Assembly: GCA_023627715.1 (NCBI GenBank)
Contig: JAMAHW010000042.1
Coordinates: 62,001-126,000, forward strand
Length of the DNA stretch: 64,000 bases
Direction: 5' to 3'
Source: Periconia sp. R9002
Taxonomy: Eukaryota > Ascomycota > Dothideomycetes > Pleosporales > Periconiaceae
In this document: positions 34,264-46,969 of the stretch, one piece after another
Layout: every line of letters starts with the position of its first letter
Position numbering within the stretch: the stretch's first letter is position 1
Translations under genes and position numbers: made by a program
Notes under the pieces: generated by a model
Databases searched by the model: none
Told to the model about the DNA's origin: nothing
The model's input: the letters and a program-made list of their open reading frames with translations, nothing else

Positions 34264-35890
34264 GGGGTGTGTGTGTGTGTGTGTGTGGAAAAGCAAAAGA
34301 CAGATAGTTGAACAAAAGTAACTGTAATGATATAGCAAGATTCTAAAATAAGTGATCGAATAACCGTAAATTCAAGACTGGTGTATTTGCGCTTTTTGTG
34401 TGGAGAAAATAAGAATCTGTATTGATTCAACTATTTAACACAGCGTATCAAATCCGCTCCCACCCCCAAAAAAAACCCCTTGTTGTAACAGTATGATAAA
34501 TAGGTAGATGTATTCCTCCATACCCTCCCACTTATCCACTCAACCTTATAGGCTATGGTATGAGATGTAAACTCTGCATTGGTTCACTAACTACCTACGG
34601 GGGCAGGCGGTTCTTTATATACCCCTGAGACCTGCCCTGCTGCCTAATACAGTGATCAAACTCATAGCAAACGCAAGCAATGAAAGAACCATATCACGTG
34701 ACAGGGCGATTTTCAACAAACCTCCCCCTCAACAGTGAGAACCGTGTGAAACCGTTCCCTGCGCACACGCACCACATCTAAAACTTAGGTTCCCAGGGCG
34801 TGTGATGCGCAAATCCATCCCTTGCATTGAACCACGTCGCTGTCTTCGTACGACATTGTCTATTTTGATCTGTCGCACGAGACTTTCGCGCTCCGACTCC
34901 GTGGTTCGAATGCACTACTTGGTGGTAGATACAAAGTCACATGGTTTGATGGGTGTGAAACGAAGTTGGTTGTTTTCGCCTTTTCTTGGGGTGGTTGGTG
35001 GTGAGTTGTTTTTACGATATTGAGTGGTGAAGGGGGATGAGGTTTGGGGCGCTGTTGTTACAGAGTGACCGGTTTTTGTTAGACATCTTAGAGGCGTAGT
35101 TTTTTTGTGTGATGAACTTAGTGTGATAAACTTGGTGTGATACTTCGTTTTAGAAATAACGACGAATGACCATGGTATTGGTACACAAAGACACAAAAAT
35201 TTCTCAGCATGATGTGATCACATTGTTTGTGACTACGACGCCGCGCTGGCGGTAAGTAGTACGTAGTCCAGTCAGCACGCGCGTGCAGTACTTCGAGGCC
35301 TATGAGTGATTTGTGTCAGGTTACACTCCACTACACTCTACGACAATCTCCAAATTTCTGAGGCCGTGAGGATGATGGATGCCTGAGTTTGAGGGTTACA
35401 GGAACGTTCGTCTCTCCTTAGCCGCGGGCAGAAGAACATGTCACTGGTGTTGGGTGGGGCGGAGTAAGCGCATGATTCCGAGAAGGCACCGCTTACAGGT
35501 CGGTCAACGAATCTGCCTCTTGCTCAGAGCACAAGTTTTAAGAAATTGAAGCTCCAAAAACCAGTCGATACGTAGCAAGTTGTAGCACCGTGCCGCATAT
35601 TTTGTAGTTGGGTAGGTAGTGTCGAATCAATACTCGCTGTGAATGGCGGGAACGCTTAAGCTAGCCAGATTGAACCACGTTTTGTGGCGCAGTTTGCCTT
35701 AGGTAGAGAAAACCCAACTCCACCGCCTCGTGTGAATCATAGGCATCGCGCGCTGCCGAAGGCATTGAATCGTAGGTATATTAACTGCAATTTTTCTTCC
35801 TTTTGGAAGAGAAGCATCAGTTTTCCAACAACCTACTTTTCCACACCACATTTTCCACAACACACTCGAAACCAACAAACAACCAACGAA
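34264..35890. other. Intergenic region
   Basis: Begins with a GT microsatellite (about 34266-34287) in the esterase 3' UTR. A TCACGTGA site lies at 34694-34701. The rest is AT-rich with no coding signal until the Nudix promoter. Confidence 0.45.
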
Positions 35891-36503
35891 ATGGCCGAAG
35901 CTATGCGACCTAAAGTCGGCGTGACGGCTGTCGTCCACGACCGACAAGGGAAGATTGTCATGGGAGTGCGCCAGGGCTCGCACGGTGCAGGTACGTTTGA
36001 TAGTACCCTTTGTCCAATCTAGCATTCTTTTCCCTTATGTGTGTGCGCGACGCTAACGATTTGAAGGTACGCTACATTGTCCCGGTGGACATCTGGAATA
36101 CGGCGAATCATTCGAGGAATGCGCAAAGCGTGAAGTGCTCGAAGAAACCGGTCTAGAGATCGGTGACGTCAAATTCCTCATCGCTACCAACGATGTATTC
36201 GGCGAAGGTAAACATTACATCAGCATTTTCGTCACTGCTGTGATTGTTGGCGAGAATAAAGAACCTCAGGTACGTTGTAGCCCATGTTTCCATGAAGTCT
36301 TTGGCTGAGAATTTGTATAGCCGATGGAGCCTCAGAAGTGTGCGCGCTGGGACTGGATCCCGTGGAGCCAGCAGTGGCAGTGGTCGAAGGAGCAGGCTGA
36401 GGCGGAAGCTGCTGGGCAAAAGGTCGAGAGGCAGATGTTCCTGCCTATGGTCAACTTGTATCGGGATTATCCGGAGATGGAGAATTGCTTGACAAAGGTT
36501 TGA
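35891..36503 (+). CDS. Nudix hydrolase (NUDT15/MutT-like)
   Basis: Small pyrophosphatase of 161 aa that hydrolyses nucleoside diphosphates linked to another group, perhaps in pool cleaning. Exons are 35891-35990, 36067-36269 and 36321-36503, with introns of 76 nt (donor GTACGT) and 51 nt (donor GTACGT). The protein begins MAEAMRPKVGVTAVVHD. The Nudix box is complete after the first splice: GG, then GES, REVLEETGLEI, with the glutamates that bind metal. A Trp-rich stretch (RWDWIPWSQQWQW) follows, and the C-terminus carries QMFLPMVNLYRDYP. It resembles the NUDT15-like group by length and by PGGHLEYGES. Substrate cannot be decided from sequence. Confidence 0.9.
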
Positions 36504-39258
36504 GAAGTGCGATCCTGTTTTGCAGGTATAGCATTCTAGCAGTTGTCAACAGCTAGATAACGACTTATGGATATGGGCATACAGCGGGCGGTCTCTGTGC
36601 GGTGTTTTTAGTATTAGATTGGTTTCCAAATTCTCAGCAATCATCAAACTCTTTCTTGGACGTATTGTAGAATTCCATGCCGTCTCTTTGATCCTGTATC
36701 AATTTGTTGTCGCGTGGTATACATGATATCGAAACAGGCAAATGAACCACTGAAAAGCTTGCTGGCCTTAGAAAGAGGGCATAGATCCTACCGCTGTGCA
36801 GCGATTATTCAGTATGTAGGAGTGAATTGAAAAGTCTCAGTGCATGATTGAAACTTGAGTCTTTGTTTCCGACAGATGTGCACGGCTGCACACCAAGAAT
36901 CGCTTGCGCATTTTTCCTGGCAACCACCTCGTAAAAGATCTAAACATAGGCTAATAAAGCACGAACGAAAAGCTCGGTGAAGTCGGAGTTCAAAAGGGTT
37001 CCTGGCATCCCGAATGGAATTTCTTGAAACGCATGTGCCGCTTGCAACGGCTTCATGTGTCGGAGTTGGGTGCAAAGACTTTGGGATGCCTCAAGAAATA
37101 AAGCAAAAGCTTTTCATCAAATATGTTTGTTGCCTGATTTCAGAATACATTTACATGGCACCCTGTGTACACTTGGACGCAGAACGCTTACGAGTCCGTC
37201 CAATGAGGAGCTAAGGCCGTTCTGAGTTTCCTTTTCTAGGTAGCTTCGCCGCTTCGGACCCCAATAAGGAGTCTGCGACAGAGCGAGATTCGCAGTTGAA
37301 CACGCACCACTAGTTCCATCCCTTTAAACTTGTCGGCAACGTTAATTATTCGCACGAAACAAAAAAGCTTAAATCTATTAGGGCTCAGCTGAAAAACTAG
37401 GCGAGCTCACGTGAGTCAGATTCAGATGAGATGCATTTGGCGGTGTTTACGAGGCTTCTGTAGACCATTATCTACGCAACTGACGGAGAAAATGCAGAAT
37501 TTCACGTTCCTGATATCAAAAACAAATCGATTGATAGTATTTTGTGCAAAAATATATCTAACACCGCCAACTCTTGGGAGGAGTCCATAACTTAAAGTCA
37601 TGTCACATCCACTCCCATTTCTCTCGTGTGCTATCTAAAGAACTGAAGCTGACTTCGCCCTGCACCTGTGCACTCAAACTCGTTTGAAGACTCCGGTCCT
37701 CACGTGATCGGCCCTTGTCGTATGCATCGACATCGCGCAACCATTTCCAAAGTACCTATTTACAGATGATCAACATCGTTCGAATTACCTTGATTCACTC
37801 GCAAGGTTACATACCGATTTGCCGGACCGCCAAGGGCTAATACGTACATCTAAACCGCATTCGAGATGAATCCGCGCTGGCTTACGTTAGTTTCGTTTCT
37901 CAGCCCCCAGCACCACCATCCGAGCGGTGCAAGAAACACATCCATGCAAGATTTGCTTAATGCGGGCCATTGCTAAGCCCCAACCAAAGCCAACGACACC
38001 TGCCTTCAACAATGAGGATCTTTTTTGCTTTGCTGCTGTACACTCTCAATTATACAGTCTTTGTTTACAACCTAATGGACTCGTGCCCTACGTCCAAGCT
38101 AACCATGCCTTGGGCTCTCCGGCATTCATATCAGTGCTCTACGTAACAGGGAAGAAGGCATCTGTGGACGAGCAAATTAGTCACATCTGTGCTCGGCAAC
38201 GGGGCCACACAGACCGCTTCCAAAACCCGATGCTCTCCGCCCTCCAGCCAGACTGGGAATTCTGCCATTGTTCACCTGATTCAGCCCAGCGCTTAGTAAA
38301 AGTTTCCCAAGTCGGGGTTTGCGTTCATTACCTTCATTCATCGTCGGACATTCATGCGTTTCCAAACTGCTCGAACTCCACCCAAGCAGTAAGCTCTGCT
38401 GCAATGCTACCTACCCTTTATCACTCCCATTACTGTAGCATCAAATTATCGAAGGTTGATGGCGGGGTATTGAGCTCAAGTCTGCGTATTTGAGTCGCAC
38501 CTTTGGATACCCATCAGCGCGCCAGAAAGGAAATGCTGTAAATGTAAAGTCTACCTCAAAGTTCTTGAAGAAGTCACACTCGGCATGAAAAGAGTTGCAT
38601 ATCAAAAGTTCCAAAAGATCGGCACCGATCAGGCAGTCCAAACGCCTACAGGAACTGAAAAATTGTGAATCTTGGGCGTAAACTACAGGTTTCTCCACTT
38701 CGGCCGGAAATAATGTAGGGCTGTCTCACCAGTCCTTCCATCCCTTCATACAAGCTTTTCCTGTACACCCCTACTTACAGACTGTAGCACGGACGGTCAC
38801 CAGGGACTGTACTCACATCGAGGCGCCCACCGCCGCATGCACTGAGCCACTAAAACCCCTCGATTCCATTTCAATGCATAGCACTAAACAAGGTGCGCAG
38901 GGGTGTAGTGTGCTTGAAGAAGACGGACATGGATCCAAATCCGTGCATCTAGCCTACAGCCATACGAGCTGGCTGACCCGGATAGAGCAAGGCTATGGTA
39001 TACTGTCCGTTGCAGCTACCTAGAGCTGCCAGAGAATCTCGTCTCTGGCCTCGTATAAATGTGAGCTGAGCCTGCTGCTTCAGTCCACCATCACCACCAC
39101 CACCAACATCTTCACATTCCTTTTCCAAGAGGCTTGCCTCCAGTCATTCATTGTTTCCAACTTTGTTACATTCTTTCAAACAACAACTTCTTCCATTCTC
39201 GAGATCAACACTCTTCCAAACAAAAACATTCACTGTTTCTATATACATCAACATCACA
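36504..39258. other. Gene-poor intergenic region
   Basis: About 2.75 kb with no supportable gene. TCACGTGA-like sites lie at about 37409 and 37702. A 188-codon open frame (37927-38493) starts at GTG and lacks family resemblance. The last 200 bp, with a TATAAAT at about 39055 and C/T-rich leader, is the promoter of the SLT/LysM gene. Confidence 0.45.
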
Positions 39259-40209
39259 ATGCAGTTCACTACCTCCACCATCATTGCTGCTAGCCAGCTC
39301 TTTGCCCTTGCCATGGGTGCCCCGCTTCTCAAGGCCGATGCTCGTGAAGCTCGCAGCTTGGTCGAGCGTGCCGCCTACAAAGTCTTCGGCGGTGACGGCT
39401 CCCCCGCCCAGGGATGGCCCAAGCAGTCCGACTGGAAGTCTTTCGAGGACCTCTGGAAGGCCAACGAGAAGACCATCAGCGGCTCCTGCTCCCAGTTCAA
39501 CCAGGCCAACAACAGCCCCGAGGAGACTGCCAACATCAAGAAGGCCATCTCCCAGGTCGCCAAGGAAACCAACATTGAAGATCGTGTCCTCTTGGCCATT
39601 GTCGTGCAAGAGTCCAAGGGCTGCGTCCGCGCCCCCACCACCAACTACGGCTTCGACAACCCAGGACTGATGCAGTCCTTCCAGGGCAAGAACTCTTGCT
39701 TCAACGTCAACCCTTGCCCCATGGACAAGATCGTCGGCATGATCCGCGACGGTGCTGGTGTCGGTGCTGAGGCTGGTCTTCAACAGTCTATCAAGAAGGC
39801 CGGTGGCAGCGACGCCAAGACCATCTACAGGGCCGCTCGCAACTACAACTCTGGATCCATCGATGCCTCAGGTAACTTGGGCAAGGGCATTGCCACCCAC
39901 TGCTACTCCAGCGATGTTGCCAACCGTCTCATCGGCTGGGCCGATGACAAGACTGCCTGCCAGGAGGCCACCATTGGCAACCTTGGAGGAAGCTCGGGAA
40001 GCAGCTCTGCCTCCACCTCCACCACCGATGACAAGCCTGCCGACAAGCCTGCCGACAAGCCCGCTGAGTCTTCTTCCGGCTGCAGCAAGAAGATCACCGT
40101 CAAGGCTGGTGACACTTGCTCTTCCACCGGCATCACTCAGGCTCTCAACCCTGGACTTAACGCCCAGTGCACCAACCTCATCGCCGGCCAGACCTACTGC
40201 GCCGCTTAA
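39259..40209 (+). CDS. Secreted lysozyme-fold (SLT) protein with C-terminal LysM
   Basis: Predicted extracellular protein of 316 aa, intronless. A signal peptide covers about residues 1-20, then a short pro-like segment. Residues about 90-235 have the lytic-transglycosylase-like pattern: VVQES with E118 as the candidate catalytic acid, GLMQ at 136-139 and RAARNYNSG at 191-199. Cysteines suggest disulfides. A Ser/Thr linker contains three DKPA repeats (about 258-269). A short LysM follows (275-316), with VKAGDTC, ALNPGLN and CTNLIAGQTYC. It seems to lack about eight residues of the usual middle helix. The family logic suggests a peptidoglycan- or chitin-acting protein for defence against bacteria or in plant contact; this is inference. 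C-ending codon bias suggests strong expression. Confidence 0.85.
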   Translation: MQFTTSTIIAASQLFALAMGAPLLKADAREARSLVERAAYKVFGGDGSPAQGWPKQSDWKSFEDLWKANEKTISGSCSQFNQANNSPEETANIKKAISQVAKETNIEDRVLLAIVVQESKGCVRAPTTNYGFDNPGLMQSFQGKNSCFNVNPCPMDKIVGMIRDGAGVGAEAGLQQSIKKAGGSDAKTIYRAARNYNSGSIDASGNLGKGIATHCYSSDVANRLIGWADDKTACQEATIGNLGGSSGSSSASTSTTDDKPADKPADKPAESSSGCSKKITVKAGDTCSSTGITQALNPGLNAQCTNLIAGQTYCAA

Positions 40210-43200
40210 ATAAGCTATGATGTATAGCATTTTTTTTGTTTGTTAGATGGATGATCTCACGTCGACTTTAACGTGCAGCATATTGGTGGGCCCTTACGAG
40301 GGAATGGATCTGTGAATCATTGTTTTCACGGCTCTTACTTTCTGCATTTTCGCTTCTAGGATACCTATTTTCTCATATTTTCAGTGTATAGACTTTAACA
40401 ATTTGAAATCGTTCAACTCCATCTTCCTCTTATTGCTCTTTCCCAGTTCGGACATTTGCGACATCGCGTGGTCATCAGTGACGGACACCACTTGCTTAGG
40501 TCGTTCGGATAAGCTGCTAGGCAGGAACTACCGTGAGTACGGAACAGGAATCCATCGCGCGATAGAGTTCTGGATCCGTGCTGCCCGGCCGAAGCGATGA
40601 AAGTGTTGTTCACTCTGAGTTCCGTGCTGATGGGTAGCACTTCGCCCCCAGACATCTCCGCTCTAATAGGCTAACAGTCGCGCTGTCATCAGGCCTCCCC
40701 CTCCCGTCAACGGACTTTTTACGTCTGGCCGGGGCCAGCTAAGCTCATACTTTGAAACGCGACATGATCAAATGTCACCTTGATGTAGAAGGTAACCATG
40801 ACGATGAATGCTTCTCTCGACTTCAGTACGTACTTGGACATCGGCAGACGGTCACGGAAATGAAGGCAAACATAGCAATCTAAAAAATCTCATCTGCACC
40901 ATCACATCTCGCGACATCTCAGTTACGTTTCAGTCAGCTTCATTGCGCAATCATCTCTCCCATGGCATGCTGATTCGCCACATTCCAACTCGAATATACG
41001 CCACCCTTTCTTCCCAATCAAGTAGAGCAAGGCGAGCTGAAGAGGGATCTCGCTTTCCCTCCAGAAACGCATCCAATCACCAACCTCACAGATCCGTACC
41101 TCTTCCAAACACGACGACAAATATATATTCAGCCACAAGAAGACGAAAAGAATCCAGACTTTCCATCGACGACCTCCTGATCGACCTTGCCCATTTTCTA
41201 AAAAACCACATTTTCTAATTCCATCCCTCGCTGCAGCCACTGTGTCTTTGCATAGTGCCTATTCTAAGTAAGCGCCTCACTAGGAACATTTTGTCTCACC
41301 TTCGTCATCATCACCACTGCTCGTATGAGGGTTAAAAAAGGGATAATGTACACAGTCATCCCCCCAGATTCCCGTATTCGAAAAGCCCCTGAAGACCTAT
41401 GAGCGAAATCTTTCACATCCGGTCATTGGGAGGTGTCAGGACATCTGTCTGCACCCCAAAAAAATGCACACCACCGAACCTACCTATCGTAAGCATCGCT
41501 TCAACCCGTGGGGATACCTATCCCGCTCTTGAACGACCACAGTTTCGTTTCCCAAATTGATGCTACACTTGGTGAGTGCTAGAATGCAACCCTCTCTCCA
41601 GCGGTTCCATGCCCACCCTGCTCATCACTCCCCTGGATTGGAAAGTGTGATCGGACCGAACAAATCATCAGCATCCCCGGGGGCGAGCGCCCATTCACAG
41701 CACAGTTACAAAAAAAAAAGCTCGGGCGCAAAAAGCCATGTAAACTGAGGGCCCATCCGCTTCTCTCTAGCAGTTAGGCGAGCACGCAAGAAAGCACGGC
41801 AATTCTGTGAAGCATGAATGCATGTAATCATTCCTCCATCTCCACAAAAAAAAAGGGTCACCTTCAGAGTTGAAGGTGTCTTCAACAAACATGCATGCAT
41901 ACTGCACCTCGTAAGCACAAACGCCCGCACTCGTATCCCCTTGCTGTGCCACCCAGTCCCCAGATATAGCGGCCTGCGTGCCTGCTTACAGGCTGTGCGA
42001 TTCTGAAACACCTGTAAGCGCCGCCACATCAGCGCACACACGCGCATAGGCTCCACGTTCGGTCGCATCGGCACACACCTTGCTGGGCTTACTCAAGTGA
42101 TCAATCACACTTCGTGTACGTTTCAAGTACGATACGCCCGGGTCAGCTTACGCCGGATTTGGAAAGTCGGAGTAGAAATGCGTGTCTATGTTACGTATAC
42201 ACCCTACGTACATACATGCACCCCGCAGCAATAGAAATGGCTACTGTTAAAAAGATTTCTAACAGATTTATACACGAAACACAAACAAAAAAGAAATCCC
42301 TGCAAAACAGACGGGAAGGAACGAACACGCATGACCTGTCAAACACATACCTAAACATCCTATCCCCATCACCGTAGTAAATTCTGTTGATCTAGGGAGG
42401 AGGGTATCTTTTTCTTCTCTAGGCAGGCGCGGTAATATACATCCCTACATCACATATGAGACATCAATGTAAGGTACCTACATATGTAGGTACCTGCATG
42501 TTTCCCTCCGTTGAACGTTCCCAACTTCCTAATTCATCACGGGAGCGGCACCAAGACGAAAGGAACACAAAGACAGTGAATGAGGGGGAATGCGACGCGC
42601 TCGGGACGGTAAAGACTACGCAGGTACCCTGCCGTACGTACCTGGTATGAGAGAATAACCGCCCTGCCCTGCCCATTTCCCCGCACCTGGTCACGGAATG
42701 GGATGATACCTACATGCAGACTAAGAAACATCCCTCTCCCTTGCACGGGAGAAGCGATGGGTGGAGAGAGAGAGACAGAGAGTAAGGAAGTAGAGCCGAA
42801 ACCGAGGCCAGCTGAAAGTCAGGCGCAGCAACAACTGTGGCGCATACACACACCGCCACAATACAAAGCCCCACATCAATGCATCAAGCACTTCGGCTTT
42901 GAGCGAAACCCACCAGACACAGGAACCAACACATGATTTCAGCTAGCCATGCGAAAAAAAAATGAAAAGTTTTAGGCGGTATCTGGAGGAGCTGAGAAAT
43001 GTAGAAAGGTGCAAAGAAAGAAAAGAAAAAGATCCCGACACAGCCGACCCTCAAAGTGCTGCCCGTCACCCCACCCTTTTTACTGTCCTATACTGTCCCA
43101 AAGAAAATTCCCTTCTATCATGCAAATGCCTAAAGTCTGAATGACACACGTGTCTGCTAATGCTCATGCTAGATAGCTTCCCATTCTCCAACCCATACAA

Positions 43201-43358
43201 CCCTACCCAGCGAAAATATTCTACATTTGGCTCTCTTCATTACACACGCACCGTTGACTCACAATGTCATTACGTCCATCATGAACGGAATTGCCATGGT
43301 TTCTCAATAACATTCACTCACTCTCCTCCGTAAGGTGTCAATAATAGGATGAACAAGC
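40210..43358. other. Long intergenic region between convergent genes
   Basis: About 3.1 kb between convergent genes. No supportable gene on either strand. It includes A-rich runs at about 41710 and 41847, a GA-rich run at about 42765-42785 and a perfect 24-bp palindrome at 42472-42495. Confidence 0.5.
42472..42495. repeat. Perfect 24-bp palindrome
   Basis: Inverted repeat without spacer; each arm is AGGTACCTACAT, centred on CATATG. The bases just outside (A and G) do not pair. It could be a dimer-binding site or simply a cruciform-prone sequence. Confidence 0.8.
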
Positions 43359-46300
43359 TCAACCAGCGAATCTGAACCGGCTTGCCTCCAGCCTTCCCAA
43401 GCCCTCTCGTGGGGCTACATTTCTCCTTCGATAGCTGTGGGTAAAGTCTTGGAGAATCGTCTTGATCATGCGGATATCGCCGGTCTGAATGCGCTGACGA
43501 ATGTTGTTTAAGAACCTTTCGCTCTCTTGCGGGGTGATGCTACCCTGCGGGAGCATGCCAACAGTTTGCTGGACCCAGCCGGCAACCTGTTCTGGCATAA
43601 GCTCAAACAAGTCGAGAAGCACGCCGGAAGCATCCACAAAGCAGCCTTCCGGGAACGAATACATCAATCCCGTCATGAGACGCTGAACGAGTGGCGCGCC
43701 AGAAGCTGCAATCAGTTGCTTGACTCGGTCTTGGATCTGTTGCGGAACATCATTGCGAGAGCTGTCGAGGCCAGATGAGGGTGCTGAATTACGGCCATAT
43801 CCAAGCAAATCGTGGAGGAAGTGGAGAACTGCAATGATGGGCTCTTCCTTCAGTAGCGTTAGGGAGGAGCAGGCTGCAAGAATGATGGTTTCCATAAGAG
43901 GGGTCATGATCGTTTCCGAGGGGAAGTAGAGAGTCATATCGTCTGTGAGCCGGAAAAAGTCGTCGATCAAATCAGGCAAATCCTCTGGTGGTAAATCATT
44001 GAGAATGTGTAAGAAGATCTTGGCTTGTTGCTGGTAGAATTGGAACACGTCGTTTGCTAGGGATGCGTCAATGTCCTCGGAGCCTGCGGAGAATTCGCGA
44101 ACGATTGAGGCTGTTGCCCACAAGAAGCAGCCTTGTCTTGAGCTCTCGAACCCTTGGATCAATTTAGTTGCCAGCTCTGGCAAGAGGGGTCGCATAGCTG
44201 TCTTATAAGAAATGACCATATATCTCCAGCATCGACAGACTCGTTCTAGAATAGGTATGCTTTTCGAAAAATGTGTTATGAGGTTGGAGAGCACGGGAAA
44301 GAGTTCCTGGCAGTACTTCACTGCCGGATGATCTTGCCCAGGAGGTACTTGTGGTCTCACCATTTCGATGAAGACGGTGATCAGATTGACTTTGTCAGCC
44401 ACAACCTTCTGTTCTGGCTCATCCTTGGCCTGGTTGGCGATAGTCATCAAGTGTTGGACGATTGGATCGCAGTACAATTTCATTGTGGGATAGATCTGCT
44501 CAAGAGGCATTTTAGCAACCACAGAGGCAACGCCGTCTGTTATTTCCTCTTGGCTGGGGAGTGGAAGTCCATTGAGATATTTCGCATAGAATTGTTGTAA
44601 GGGCTCAATAAATCCAGTGAGCAAGCTGGCGCAGTCGTTACAAAAGAACTTGAAAGAAAGCGCAGCTGCCCGAATCACATCTTTTGTACCATGTTCAAAG
44701 GCAGCCATGATGAAATCGAGTTGGGGTTGTAGTGTATCCGGATGTTGTGCGGTCCATTCCGTGTAGCGTCCCAAGGCCATTACGGCTTGGAAGCGAACCT
44801 TATGATGATCCGGGATTGCGACAATTAGCGGAATGAGACGAGGCAGCATAACGCTCTCGTCTCGTGGCACCATTCTACCCATAGCTCGCACCGCAAACAA
44901 TGGCGCTTCAAGCTTTTGCCATTCTGGGACGCGGTTCGGTGCAGCCTGTGGGCCATATGCCTGCACCCAAGATTGGATGAGGTTGTAAGGCTTTTGCAGG
45001 CAATCTGTAACACCCATGACCTCGCAAGCATCCTTCAACACGTCACCCATATGATGTCGGAACTCCCGGAACTTCTCTTCCTGCTCACGATCGCCCTCGA
45101 ACAGATCTTTCTCGTCTCCACTCTCCGGTTTTGGATACTCGAGATGTCCAATCATGATATCGACCAGTTTCGAATACACATCAACGCATTTTGCTCTTCC
45201 TTCCGCATATCGGTCCAGGGTGAGGTATTGTTTGAGGTCGAACCAGAACGTAAATGTGTGAGATACTGCGTCTCGTTCTTTGTCCAAAGCCGCTATCTCT
45301 ACGATGGCTTCGAGCAGACCCCGAAATTCTGTCGGAAGACGTGCCACCAGGAGAACCCAAGACTCTCCAGCTTCAGAGAGTATTTTCGCAATCCCTTTGA
45401 ATTTTTCAGCATCTTCTTCGTTTGCAGCTTCCGCAAGCATTGGCCTCAAAGCCAACACCTTCGGATACAGCTGCATGATGCTTTGCATTGTCTCATCTAC
45501 GTCCCGGGTCTCAGAAATGAGGTAGCATATACATTCAACCGCGGCATCGAATGGATCTGGCACGGCTAGGGCATTGAACATGACATCGAACAGGGGTGAA
45601 TTTATGATGTTGTCCAGGGGTAGTTCGCGCATCCATGATGTAATGCAGTTGAACAATTGCGGGTTTTGGGAGGCAGCGGCTGCAATGTTTAGTCACATCT
45701 CTATAAGGTAAAGGGAGTACCTACGTGAAGATTGAGCGTACTGTATGAGGAGGGTAAGAGCTTGCTGAGCATTGTCTTCGATTAATTCGGCCGTCCTCAT
45801 CTGCAACTCGGTTTCCTGGCAAGACCATGCATTAGACTATTACTCTTTATGATACCGCAATACCGCAGGAAGGTGCCGGTAAGTTGGTGATGGATGGTGG
45901 TTCGACCGAACGTACTGTAAGTGCGATTTTTCGTCCATGTGTAACCTCTTCAGGGAGAACGCGGAGGAAGTCCAAGAGGCATGGCAATGTGGAGGGGTTT
46001 GCGCCCAAGGTGGAGACGATATGAGGCAGCACATCCTTCCATTCCGTCATTTGGATAGCCAGATTGGCTAGGCAAACGCAAAGCTGCAATCTTGTAGGCT
46101 TAGGTCCAGCATGGAAGGTGGCCAGGTTCCTCATGATGGAATCGCGCAAATTTGGTAGCGATTCACGTGGGAGTTGGTGAAGGTCATATACAATCTGGGG
46201 ATGGTTAGAAAATTACACAGTCAGGAGGCAGAATGCCGTACTTTGCCCTTGAGGGTCGTAGCAGCAAAAAGCTTCGCTGCAGCATCTACACTGTTTTCCT

Positions 46301-46519
46301 CCAGCATCGCTATGGTTGTGGTCCAAGCCTCCTCCTATAATCCAATGATCAGCATAAACAAAGCCCAGCCTCATCGCATAGCAATCAACGAACCGACTTC
46401 TGGAACTGCTCCAGATACTGATGTGCCTGCTCCTTCTGGGCACGGTCCGCCGCCGATGCCATCGTACTGTGCGCAGCCAACACAGGCGCAAAGGCCTGTT
46501 GAGCACCGTTGGCGGCCAT
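43359..46519 (-). CDS. MTR10: Nuclear import receptor, Mtr10/transportin-SR type
   Basis: Importin-beta-family receptor that carries SR-type RNA-binding proteins into the nucleus and affects tRNA traffic in yeast. Exons on the minus strand are 46519-46394, 46334-46242, 46194-45916, 45815-45725 and 45679-43359; the total is 969 aa. Introns are 45-100 nt with GT-AG ends (first donor GTTCGT, unusual) and consistent phases. After a short Ala-rich start comes the importin-N region (EQAHQYLEQFQKSEEAW, then AAKLFAATTLKGKI), then HEAT-like helical repeats to the end. The segment SSPAASQNPQLFNCITSWMRE across the last splice is typical of Mtr10/TNPO3. A second in-frame ATG (20 residues later) could also serve. 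It shares a 450-bp promoter with SmE. Confidence 0.92.
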
Positions 46520-46969
46520 GTCGTCGTGTGGACTGGACCGGTCGCTGAGGAGAAGGCGATGGCGGGGCACCAATCTATTGAGCGTTCATGAACAGGAGTG
46601 GATGGGTGGAACGCGCAAGCAGGCAGGATACGCTTGTCGTGAAGCAAGTGGCTGTGAGTCAGACTTGATCAGACAATACAATAGTTTCAAGGTAGAGTAA
46701 GAGCTCGAGGCGGGTTTGTACTGCAGTGGGGGAGAGGTTGTGTTTAGACAAAGTAAGTTCTCGCCCTACTATCCTGTCCCGCGATTGCCAAGCCTTCGCT
46801 TCTGACTGCCTGAGATTTTGCGGAGCTCTTACTACCCTCGTCGCGCCGATTCCACCACCAACATCACCGCCAACCACCCCCACAGCTACCAACCGCCTCG
46901 ATCACCTCCTTCCCGCGCCGATTTCCAGTCCTTCTCCCCTAAGCCTCTCCCTTCGTCACCTTTTTCGCA
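46520..46969. promoter_or_regulatory. Divergent promoter, MTR10 / SmE
   Basis: 450-bp head-to-head spacer. The half next to SmE is C-rich (CCACCAACA and CCTCC runs). No TATA box is obvious. Confidence 0.5.

Noticed and set aside
34861..34920. GGTTCGAATGC resembling a tRNA B box
   Set aside because: No A box at the right distance and no cloverleaf.
37927..38493. 188-codon plus-strand open frame
   Set aside because: Begins at GTG with the first ATG 12 codons in, no recognisable domain, and composition like the surrounding intergenic DNA.
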